Source of the DNA: an uncultured Eubacteriales bacterium
Lineage (GTDB): Bacteria > Bacillota > Clostridia > Oscillospirales > CAG-272
Length of the DNA: 8,354 nt
Assembly (NCBI GenBank): GCA_900556615.1
Contig: USPP01000053.1
Coordinates: 1 to 8,354 of the forward strand
Direction of reading: 5' to 3'
The notes beneath the pieces are model-generated. The model ran no database searches, was not told where the DNA came from, and was given only the letters and a program-made list of their open reading frames with translations. Shown here one piece after another: positions 1-5,985 of this stretch (positions are counted from its first letter, which is position 1; each line of letters starts with the position of its first letter). The translations under genes and the position numbers were made by a program.

Positions 1-2
1 AT

Positions 3-1052
3 GAAATTGTAAGAAAATATTATATCGGAGAAATTGACGATGACGCGCTGAATGCTGCGGTGATCAGAGGTTATCTCTCAGGAATCGGGGATAACTATTC
101 AATGTATATGACAAGCGATGAGTATGATGCGTTTAAAAATGAACAAAACGGAAATGCAGTGGGCATCGGAGTCAATGTTATATATGATACAGGGAACGAG
201 AGCATAGAGATAATCAGTATTCTTCCCGATTCTCCAGCCGCAGAGTCTGGACTTCTTGAGGGAGATATTATTACCGGGGTGGAAGGACAGCGCATATCGG
301 AAATCGGTTATTATGCCGCTCTTGATCTTATCAAGGGGGATAAGGGTACTCAGGTCGAGCTGTCAGTTAGGAGAGGAAGCGAGGAAACGACCGTTATCTG
401 TGAAAGACGTGAGGTTAAGACTCTCAGCGTGACATATCATGTTTACGGGGGGAGCGGAGATGTCGGTTTCATAAGAATTTCCGAATTTAATTCGACAACG
501 CCGGAGCAATTTAAGAATGCGATTGAAGAACTTCGGTCTTCCGGATGTACGAAATTTGTATTTGATCTTCGTAATAACGGCGGAGGAGAATTGAACAGCA
601 TTGTCGAAGTGCTGGATTATTTACTGCCTGAAGGACCGATTGCTCATATATATTACAATACGGGCGAGGAAGATCATTATAAATCCGACGCTTCTTTTCT
701 TGACGCAAAGGTTGCGGTACTGACAAACAGCCGGACGGCAAGCGCTGCCGAGCTTTTTACCTGTGCGCTCAAGGATTATACCGAACACGGTGATTATGAT
801 GCGGTTCTTGTAGGAACTACCACCTATGGGAAAGGCGTTTTGCAGAGATTTTTTACGCTGAAGGATGGTTCTGCCTTTAAAATATCAACGGGAAGATATA
901 ATCCTCCATACTCAGAAAACTATGACGGTATCGGGATAACTCCTGATATTGAAATAGAGCTTTCCGAGGAGGCTTCAAGTATAAATTTCTACAAACTGAC
1001 CGATGAGAATGATAACCAGCTTATCGCGGCGGTTAAGGCTCTCAATCAGTAA
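3..1052 (+). CDS. S41 family C-terminal processing peptidase (CtpA/CtpB-like), 5' truncated by the window edge
   Basis: The frame is open from base 3, so 349 residues are visible and the true start lies outside the window. The GTG at 60 is internal: the 19 codons before it already read like the helical lead-in of S41 proteases, and the LSGIGDNYSMYM motif follows. The visible order is lead-in (1-50), a PDZ domain (about 52-135, beginning at AVGIGV), and the S41 protease core (about 150-320). The Ser-Lys dyad is readable: the Ser of TASAAE (codon 741-743) and the Lys of TYGKGV (codon 831-833). DLRNNGGG is the usual strand-turn before the active site. Family members are exported or membrane-anchored serine proteases that cut C-terminal tails of envelope proteins. 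Any signal segment would be in the missing part. greA begins 109 bases downstream, with no convincing terminator between them. Confidence 0.93.
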   Translation, partial: EIVRKYYIGEIDDDALNAAVIRGYLSGIGDNYSMYMTSDEYDAFKNEQNGNAVGIGVNVIYDTGNESIEIISILPDSPAAESGLLEGDIITGVEGQRISEIGYYAALDLIKGDKGTQVELSVRRGSEETTVICERREVKTLSVTYHVYGGSGDVGFIRISEFNSTTPEQFKNAIEELRSSGCTKFVFDLRNNGGGELNSIVEVLDYLLPEGPIAHIYYNTGEEDHYKSDASFLDAKVAVLTNSRTASAAELFTCALKDYTEHGDYDAVLVGTTTYGKGVLQRFFTLKDGSAFKISTGRYNPPYSENYDGIGITPDIEIELSEEASSINFYKLTDENDNQLIAAVKALNQ

Positions 1053-1161
1053 ATACCGGGGTTGAACCCGTTTCAGGAAGCGGATAGCGGCGGTGCTGTT
1101 CTGCAATCCGAGTCAATATCAAAATAAATACTACTTTCGCCGCCGGAAAACGGAGAATATC

Positions 1162-1635
1162 ATGTCAAAAGAAATTGTGGTTACCGAAGAAGGTCTAAAA
1201 AAGCTTCAGGATGAACTTGAATACCTGAAAACAACTAAAAGAAAAGAAGTCGTTGAAGCGATAAGGGTTGCGCTGTCCTTTGGAGACCTTTCGGAAAATA
1301 GCGAATATGATGAAGCCAAAAATGAACAGGCAAAGACCGAAGCGCGTATCAATGAGCTTGAGGAAAGCCTTAAGCATGTCAAGGTGATTTCCGACAGTGA
1401 GGTCAGCACAGATGTTGTTAATGTCGGAAATATAGTTAAGGTATACGATGAAGATTTTGAAGAAGAGATCACCTATACCCTTGTGGGTTCAACGGAGGCG
1501 GATCCGCTTCTTGACAAAATTTCCGATCAGTCGCCTATCGGAAGCGCTATTATCGGGGCGAAGGTTGGAGATACCGTGAGTGTGACTACTCCCGGCGGAC
1601 TTGTAAAGCTTCGTATACTTGAAATATCAAAGTAA
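1162..1635 (+). CDS. greA: Transcription elongation factor GreA
   Basis: This encodes 157 residues, the normal GreA length. GreA enters the RNA polymerase secondary channel and stimulates cleavage of backtracked transcripts. The N-terminal coiled coil (about 1-75) carries the tip motif [14 protein letters not shown], with the acidic residues Asp42 and Glu45 that act at the polymerase active site. The FKBP-like C-terminal domain (about 80-157) contains [14 protein letters not shown] and ends in TPGG...LRILEISK. I chose the ATG at 1162 because GGAGA at 1152-1156 sits five bases before it and [15 protein letters not shown] matches the family start. An upstream GTG at 1093 would add 23 residues that do not resemble GreA. 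The stop is 14 bases before lysS, so the two genes are probably on one transcript. Confidence 0.97.
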   Translation: MSKEIVVTEEGLKKLQDELEYLKTTKRKEVVEAIRVALSFGDLSENSEYDEAKNEQAKTEARINELEESLKHVKVISDSEVSTDVVNVGNIVKVYDEDFEEEITYTLVGSTEADPLLDKISDQSPIGSAIIGAKVGDTVSVTTPGGLVKLRILEISK

Positions 1636-1649
1636 AGGGATCATTGCCG

Positions 1650-3608
1650 ATGGATAATAACATACTGAATACGGAAGAACAGGAGCTTGCCGAAATACTC
1701 AAGATTCGCCGCGATAAGCTCTCCGACCTGAAAGCGAATGGACTTGATCCGTTTGTAAATACTAAATATGACGTAACCGCCAAAAGCTCGGATATAAAAG
1801 AAGCCTTTGATGAATACGAGGGGAAAAACGTCTCGATAGCCGGCAGAATCATGAGCCGCAGAATTATGGGCAAGGCATCTTTCTGCGATATTTATGACGG
1901 CAACGGAAGAATACAGAGCTACGTTCGCCGCGACGATGTCGGAGATGAGGAGTATGCTTCTTTCAAGAAGTGGGATATTGGCGATATAATAGGTCTTGAG
2001 GGCTTTGCTTTCAGAACGAAAACAGGAGAGATCTCTATACACGCTCAAAAGATTAAGCTACTTTCAAAGTCGCTTTTGCCGCTTCCCGAAAAATTTCACG
2101 GACTTACCAATACGGATTTGCGTTACAGACAGAGATATGTTGACCTTATTGTCAATCCTGAGGTAAAGGAAACCTTTATAAAGCGTTCTCGTATTCTCTC
2201 GGAGATAAGGGCGTATCTTGATTCAAAGGATTTTCTTGAGGTTGATACTCCTATTCTTGTGCCTCTTGAAATCGGTGCGTCGGCGCGCCCCTTCAAAACG
2301 CATCATAATACGCTGGATATGGATATGTACCTCAGAATCGAGACGGAGCTGTATCTGAAGCGTCTTATCGTCGGCGGCATGAACCGTGTATATGAAGTAG
2401 GAAGAATATTCAGAAACGAGGGGATGGATCCCCGCCATAATCCTGAATTTACTACAATAGAGCTTTACCAAGCCTATACCGATTACAAGGGTATGATGGA
2501 TCTTGTAGAAGAGCTTTATAAGCGTCTTACACTGAATATCTGCGGTTCTATGAAGATAACATATCAAGGGACGGAAATTGATATGAGTCATTGGGAGCGT
2601 CTCTCTATGACCGAAGCCGTTAAAAAATACTCCGGTGTCGATTACTATAGCTGGCAGAGTGACGAGGAGGCCCGTGCCGATGCAAAGGCGCATCATATTG
2701 AGATTTCTGCCGATGCTTCTAAAGGCACTGTTCTTGCTGAATTTTTTGATGCTTATGTTGAGGACAAGCTGGTTCAGCCGACATTTATCTATGATTATCC
2801 CGTGGAAAACAGTCCCCTTGCCAAGAGAAAAGCGGACGAGCCTCAATTTACCGAAAGGTTTGAATATTTTATTAACTGTATGGAATTCGGTAACGCTTTC
2901 AGTGAGCTTAACGATCCTATTGATCAAAAGGAACGCTTTGAACGTCAGGTGAGGATTAAGAAAGCTGAGGAGCCCAACTGCAACGCGGAGGTTGATTACG
3001 ATTATGTGACGGCGCTTGAATATGGGCTTCCTCCTACGGGCGGACTTGGGTTCGGTGTTGACAGACTTGTCATGCTGCTTACCGACAGTGCGTCAATAAG
3101 AGACGTTTTGCTGTTCCCCACAATGAAACCCCTTGATGGTGCAAAAAGCGGAAATGGTGTAAGCTCTAAAGCAGAAGAGACATATGCAAATGACGGTAAA
3201 GCTGAGCAAACTGCTAAAGCAGTTGAAAAGCTTGATTTCTCCAAGGTGAAAATCGAGCCGTTATTCGAGGAAGAAGTCGATTTTGATACATTTTCAAAGT
3301 CTGATTTCAGAGCAGTTAAGGTGAAAGAATGTGTTGCAGTACCGAAGTCCAAGAAGCTGCTACAGTTTTCTCTTGACGACGGAACAGGCACAGACCGCAC
3401 CATTTTGAGCGGTATTCACGAGTATTACGAGCCGGAAGAACTGGTTGGCAAGACTTGTATCGCTATCACCAATCTCCCGCCGAGAAAGATGATGGGCATT
3501 GATTCCTGCGGTATGCTGATTTCCGCCGTTCACGAAGAAAACGGCGAAGAAAAGCTTCATCTGCTGATGGTTGATGGCCACATTCCTGCCGGTGCAAAGC
3601 TCTATTAA
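1650..3608 (+). CDS. lysS: Class II lysyl-tRNA synthetase fused to a C-terminal EMAPII/Trbp111-type tRNA-binding domain
   Basis: This cytosolic enzyme charges tRNA-Lys with lysine. It has 652 residues; most bacterial LysRS are about 490-510. The N-terminal OB-fold anticodon-binding domain (about 55-165) includes VSIAGRIMSRRIMGKASF. The class II catalytic core follows, with motif 2 (RIFRNEGMDPRHNPEFT, from residue 252) and motif 3 (GLGFGVDR, 465-472). The usual LysRS ends near FPTMKPL (489-495). Here a polar, Ala/Lys/Glu-rich linker (about 496-542) leads into a further domain of about 110 residues (543-652). That domain has LSGIHEYYEPEELVGK, ITNLPPRKMMGIDSCGM and AGAKLY, diagnostic of the tRNA-binding tail seen in MetRS and free Trbp111. 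The ATG at 1650 is preferred because AAAGGGA (1634-1640) is nine bases upstream; an in-frame TTG at 1644 is too close to it. The reading frame through the junction is uninterrupted. Confidence 0.96.
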   Translation: MDNNILNTEEQELAEILKIRRDKLSDLKANGLDPFVNTKYDVTAKSSDIKEAFDEYEGKNVSIAGRIMSRRIMGKASFCDIYDGNGRIQSYVRRDDVGDEEYASFKKWDIGDIIGLEGFAFRTKTGEISIHAQKIKLLSKSLLPLPEKFHGLTNTDLRYRQRYVDLIVNPEVKETFIKRSRILSEIRAYLDSKDFLEVDTPILVPLEIGASARPFKTHHNTLDMDMYLRIETELYLKRLIVGGMNRVYEVGRIFRNEGMDPRHNPEFTTIELYQAYTDYKGMMDLVEELYKRLTLNICGSMKITYQGTEIDMSHWERLSMTEAVKKYSGVDYYSWQSDEEARADAKAHHIEISADASKGTVLAEFFDAYVEDKLVQPTFIYDYPVENSPLAKRKADEPQFTERFEYFINCMEFGNAFSELNDPIDQKERFERQVRIKKAEEPNCNAEVDYDYVTALEYGLPPTGGLGFGVDRLVMLLTDSASIRDVLLFPTMKPLDGAKSGNGVSSKAEETYANDGKAEQTAKAVEKLDFSKVKIEPLFEEEVDFDTFSKSDFRAVKVKECVAVPKSKKLLQFSLDDGTGTDRTILSGIHEYYEPEELVGKTCIAITNLPPRKMMGIDSCGMLISAVHEENGEEKLHLLMVDGHIPAGAKLY

Positions 3609-3613
3609 TATGT

Positions 3614-3635
3614 ACCGTTTTGCCTGAAAAACGGT
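3614..3635 (+). repeat. Perfect 8-bp inverted repeat just after lysS
   Basis: The arms 3614-3621 and 3628-3635 (ACCGTTTT / AAAACGGT) enclose a six-base loop. It begins five bases after the lysS stop codon. No T-run follows on the + strand, so it is not a standard terminator. It could stabilise the 3' end of the lysS message or be a decayed terminator. Confidence 0.5.
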
Positions 3636-3760
3636 AAGTTATTCATTTTGAAAAAACTCAAAATTTACAGCTTTACATCAAATTTTACACTTATCGGTGC
3701 AGAAAACGGTGCAGAGACTAAAAAAATCGCATAATTTCAGGCGATTCAATAAGATTTATA

Positions 3761-3795
3761 AGGGCGGTGTCTGAACTACGGACATCGCTCTTTTT
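3761..3795 (+). terminator. Rho-independent terminator of the greA-lysS transcript
   Basis: An 11-bp stem pairs 3761-3771 (AGGGCGGTGTC) with 3781-3791 (GACATCGCTCT), with two G-U pairs. The nine-base loop is TGAACTACG, and a T-run at 3791-3795 follows. It is the first good terminator after lysS and lies before the acetyltransferase gene. Confidence 0.85.
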
Positions 3796-3843
3796 ACTAA
3801 ACAGATATGCATATACGGAGGGGATTTAGTTGTAAAACACTTT

Positions 3844-4257
3844 TTGGAATTAAGCACAGAAGAACTGTATGACATCTATAAGCTGCGAGTATCAGTGTTT
3901 GTCGTTGAACAGAAATGCGCCTATCAGGAAATCGATGAAGCGGATAAAGTGGCATATCATATTTGGCTGCAAGATGAAAACGGAATTCAGGCATACGCAC
4001 GGATTCTTCCACAGGGAATGACATTTTCGGATTTTTCTATCGGTCGTGTAATTTCCGTAAAACGCCGCTGTGGTATTGGCAGCAAAATTGTGGCTGCAGC
4101 AATTGATGTTGCAAAAGACAAGTTCCGTGCGAAAAGAATTACCATTGAAGCACAGGTTTATGTGAGACGGATGTATGAAAAAATAGGATTTCATCAAACT
4201 TCCGAGGAATTTTTGGAAGATGGAATTCCGCATATTCAAATGCAGTTAGATTGTTAA
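3844..4257 (+). CDS. GNAT family N-acetyltransferase, ElaA-like (start codon unclear)
   Basis: This is a single GNAT domain of about 137-143 residues. ElaA-family features are plain: LRVSVFVVEQKCAYQEID near the N-terminus, YHIWLQDENG, YARILP, and the acetyl-CoA loop RRCGIG (74-79 counted from the TTG). EEFLEDGIPHIQM is the family's C-terminal signature. Such enzymes move an acetyl group from acetyl-CoA to an amine; the substrate here is unknown. The start is a problem. A good GGAGGGG lies at 3817-3823, but the only legal in-frame start nearby is the TTG at 3844, 20 bases later. The homologous N-terminus seems to continue upstream as V-K-H-F, through GTT GTA AAA CAC from 3829. A one-base loss in an ancestral start would explain this. 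The body has no stops or frameshifts. The gene stands alone after a terminator. Confidence 0.85.
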   Translation: MELSTEELYDIYKLRVSVFVVEQKCAYQEIDEADKVAYHIWLQDENGIQAYARILPQGMTFSDFSIGRVISVKRRCGIGSKIVAAAIDVAKDKFRAKRITIEAQVYVRRMYEKIGFHQTSEEFLEDGIPHIQMQLDC

Positions 4258-4388
4258 TTCCGGTTTATTCATAGTGTGTTAGTTTCTTGACGAGGCAAAA
4301 AGTTCTGTCGGGGTATTTTTGTTAGCTGACTATATCACAAACTACATCATTTTCTCAATATATAATTAGATAATTACAGAGGAAGGAA
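4258..4388. other. Intergenic stretch with no recognisable gene
   Basis: No terminator with a T-run and no coding signal is visible after the acetyltransferase stop. A perfect TATAAT at 4361-4366 lies 22 bases before the start of the zinc-ribbon remnant. No credible -35 is at the right distance, so any promoter here is weak or lost. Confidence 0.4.
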
Positions 4389-4578
4389 ATGAGTAACAGT
4401 TTAGCAGGCGTCCATTTGGAGCTTGTTTCGGAATGGTCGGAAAGAACTTACCACTGAGCCCTGATTAAATTACTTTCGCTTCAAATAAAAAAGTATGGTG
4501 GAAAGCAGGGGTTCGGTTACGAGTGAGGGACAAGCGTGAAGAAGCAGAACCGTAAACGGTACAGGATTTTCCAAACTT
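4389..4578 (+). pseudogene. Frameshifted remnant of a treble-clef zinc-ribbon (DUF4379/PF14311-like) protein
   Basis: Read in three shifting frames, this stretch spells one domain. The ATG at 4389, with AGAGGAAGG before it, opens 22 codons ending in GVHLELVSEWSE and a stop at 4455. From 4442 a second frame continues KNLPLSPD, a TAA at 4466 where Lys is expected, then ITFASNKKVWWKA. From 4515 the first frame returns as GYE, a TGA at 4524 where Trp is expected, then SVK. From 4546 a third frame gives RTVNGTG. The family pattern, as I recall it, is EWxxxKNxxLTPxxxxxGSNKKVWWKCxxCGHEWxxxxxxRxxxxxCPxC, and the order and spacing fit. The zinc-ligand cysteines appear as Ala (4505), Phe (4514), Phe (4567) and Leu (4576). 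At least three frame changes and two stops make it non-functional. Its original partner domains, if any, are gone. Confidence 0.72.
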
Positions 4579-4642
4579 GCTCTCCTAATGAAAATATTTT
4601 CTCCGTTTATTGTAGATTTTGTTCAGATAACTTGCGATGCGG

Positions 4643-4671
4643 TTGACAAATTGTAAAAAGTATGGTATAAG
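4643..4671 (+). promoter_or_regulatory. Strong sigma-A type promoter for ydcF
   Basis: A perfect -35 TTGACA (4643-4648) and TATAAG (4666-4671) are separated by exactly 17 bases. TGG directly before the -10 makes it an extended -10 promoter. Transcription should begin near 4678, giving a leader of about 75 bases before the ydcF start. Confidence 0.85.
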
Positions 4672-4699
4672 TATAACACTTCAGAGATTTATATTGCCG

Positions 4700-4735
4700 C
4701 ACAGTATCACCTTAAGAGTAACGGATACACAGTAT
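4700..4735 (+). repeat. Pair of 8-bp direct repeats in the ydcF leader
   Basis: CACAGTAT occurs at 4700-4707 and again at 4728-4735, 28 bases start to start, between the promoter and the ribosome binding site. This spacing could suit a regulator contacting two sites, or it may be chance. Low information. Confidence 0.3.
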
Positions 4736-4755
4736 AGAAGAGGAGGACGGGATTG

Positions 4756-5502
4756 ATGAAAATAAAACATATAGCATCGATAGTATTGATTATCATAGGA
4801 ATATTGGGAATGATATATACAGCGGTCATGCCTTTTGTTTCGAATTTTAATTTTGGTTTGATTTTGTGCGGGATTATATCTATTTTTCTGATTGCTGCAG
4901 GAAAATATTTTGATAAGCTATTTAGCGTTAAATGGCTGTTTGCTGCTGTTTTGGGGATATCGGTTATATTTGCTTCATTGGTAGTCTATGTTTCTGCTTA
5001 CGGACAGCGTGATAACGCCGATTTTACAGAAGACGCAGTTATAGTACTCGGTGCAGGGCTCAACGGTGATCAGGTAAGCAGACAGCTTGCAAACCGACTT
5101 GATAAAGCGGTTGAATATTACCGCAAAAATACAAACGCCATTATTGTTGTATCAGGAGGGCAGGGAAACGGCGAAACCGTAACAGAGGCATTTGCTATGG
5201 AGCAGTATCTTATTGCAAAAGGAATAAGCGCTGACAGAATCATTCGGGAAGAAGCTTCCGTTTCGACTTATACCAATCTCTATAACTCAAGGGAACTCTT
5301 GGATGAGTATTTCGGCGGCGAAAGCGGTTACAGAGTAGCCTTGATTACAAGTGGGTATCACATATATAGAGCGGTTAAAATTGCCGAAGATATGGGGATA
5401 AATTGTACGCATTATCATTCCGAAATAGAATGGTATACGGTTCCGATGAGGTGTTTACGTGAATGTGCGGCGGTAGTTAAGCTTTGGCTTATAAGAAAAT
5501 AA
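4756..5502 (+). CDS. YdcF/SanA-like membrane protein with a DUF218 domain
   Basis: This encodes 248 residues. Three hydrophobic segments (about 6-28, 33-49, 60-82) come first. A soluble DUF218 domain (about 93-235) follows, with VIVLGAGLNGDQVSRQLANRLDKA, IIVVSGGQGNGETVTEAFAM, the EEASVSTYTNL motif and ITSGYHIYRA. DUF218 includes E. coli SanA and YdcF, implicated in envelope barrier function and vancomycin tolerance; the biochemistry is unsettled and S-adenosylmethionine binding has been reported for YdcF. A position at the cell surface fits the membrane anchor. The ATG at 4756 is preferred, with AGGAGG at 4741-4746 nine bases away; a TTG at 4753 would add one residue. It is monocistronic, with its own strong promoter upstream and the shared terminator at 5765-5813 downstream. 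It converges on ftsZ. Confidence 0.88.
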   Translation: MKIKHIASIVLIIIGILGMIYTAVMPFVSNFNFGLILCGIISIFLIAAGKYFDKLFSVKWLFAAVLGISVIFASLVVYVSAYGQRDNADFTEDAVIVLGAGLNGDQVSRQLANRLDKAVEYYRKNTNAIIVVSGGQGNGETVTEAFAMEQYLIAKGISADRIIREEASVSTYTNLYNSRELLDEYFGGESGYRVALITSGYHIYRAVKIAEDMGINCTHYHSEIEWYTVPMRCLRECAAVVKLWLIRK

Positions 5503-5558
5503 GTGATATAAGGCGCGTGTATGAGATGTCGGCCGAGCGGGAAGGACTATTTTAAAAT

Positions 5559-5739
5559 TTAAGGCAATACCACGCAATGATTGTTGTGCAGCTGCGCCTC
5601 CGGACTTTTCGTCAAACAATATAAATTGAGGAGGCAGGATCGCCTCCCTCTGTCGACGAAATTGGTGAAGTATGACGGAAAAGCTGCAAGCAAATGCGCA
5701 ATAAAGGCGTTAGCTGTGCGACCGGCGGTATTGCCTTAA
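5559..5739. mobile_element. MITE-like element 1 with 13-bp perfect terminal inverted repeats
   Basis: The ends TTAAGGCAATACC (5559-5571) and GGTATTGCCTTAA (5727-5739) are perfect 13-bp inverted copies. The outer TTAA at each end may instead be a target duplication, leaving 9-bp repeats at 5563-5571 and 5727-5735. The arms stay partly complementary inward: GTGCAGCTGCGCC near 5586 against GGCGTTAGCTGTGC near 5706, and CTTTTCGTCA (5605-5614) against TGACGGAAAAG (5673-5683). A central GGAGGC/GCCTCC hairpin lies at 5630-5647. It has no open reading frame for a transposase. Short length, terminal repeats, fold-back structure and no coding capacity describe a non-autonomous miniature element. I cannot name the parent insertion sequence. 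Confidence 0.72.
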
Positions 5740-5764
5740 TCTTCTGATATAATAAAAGTATAAT

Positions 5765-5813
5765 AAAAGCAAGATGTCGACTGTTTTGCAAACAGGGAAG
5801 ACATCTTGCTTTT
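5765..5813. terminator. Bidirectional rho-independent terminator between ydcF and ftsZ
   Basis: A perfect 14-bp stem pairs 5765-5778 with 5800-5813 (AAAAGCAAGATGTC / GACATCTTGCTTTT). It is topped by an inner 6-bp helix, CTGTTT (5781-5786) with AAACAG (5790-5795). The right arm ends in a T-run for + strand transcripts from ydcF. The left arm gives TTTTATT for - strand transcripts from ftsZ, so it can serve both converging genes. Confidence 0.9.
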
Positions 5814-5820
5814 ATATAAC

Positions 5821-5979
5821 GGTACCTCTAAAAATTCACTGCCCCAATTCCAAATCGAACTGTTTTCCGCCATTCGTCGGTCACAAAAAATCTTATCAGG
5901 TATATATATACGCTGTCTGTCGAATTTTTGTTTTGACTACCGATTGCTGGTCTGGGAACATTAAATTTTTAGAGGTTCC
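5821..5979. mobile_element. MITE-like element 2 with imperfect terminal inverted repeats
   Basis: ACCTCTAAAAATT (5824-5836) is matched perfectly by its inverse at 5964-5976. With one mismatch and an outer GG, the repeat spans 5821-5836 and 5964-5979, and weaker similarity continues inward for about ten bases. The element is about 159 bp and has no transposase gene. On the - strand a 19-codon frame (GTG at 5884 to a TAG at 5828 inside the left repeat) could be the tail of a lost transposase, but I cannot support that by homology. No clear target duplication is visible. It occupies nearly all the space between the ftsZ stop codon and the shared terminator. Confidence 0.65.
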
Positions 5980-5985
5980 CCAATC

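Noticed and set aside
60..62. GTG at 60 as the start of the S41 peptidase
   Set aside because: The frame is open back to base 3 and the codons before it encode conserved-looking family sequence, so the gene is cut by the window edge.
1093..1161. N-terminal extension of greA from GTG 1093
   Set aside because: The added residues do not resemble GreA, and a ribosome binding site sits correctly before ATG 1162.
1053..1161. Terminator or separate promoter between the S41 peptidase and greA
   Set aside because: Only a 4-bp CGGG/CCCG stem without a T-run is present, and no well-spaced -35/-10 pair was found.
2223..2927. 234-codon open frame on the - strand within lysS
   Set aside because: It is antisense to a certain gene, has no recognisable protein features, and follows from the codon pattern of lysS.
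2635..2952. 105-codon + strand frame overlapping lysS
   Set aside because: It is an out-of-frame shadow of the LysRS catalytic domain with no ribosome binding site and no family resemblance.
3725..3746. Small hairpin AATCGC/GCGATT as a - strand terminator
   Set aside because: The stem is only 6 bp with a 10-base loop, and no - strand gene ends nearby.
4288..4320. TTGACG and TATTTT as a promoter after the acetyltransferase
   Set aside because: The boxes are about 21 bases apart, too far for a sigma-A promoter, and the second box is poor.
4590..4601. 12-bp palindrome GAAAATATTTTC
   Set aside because: It is AT-only at the centre in an AT-rich gap and likely by chance; nothing links it to a regulator.
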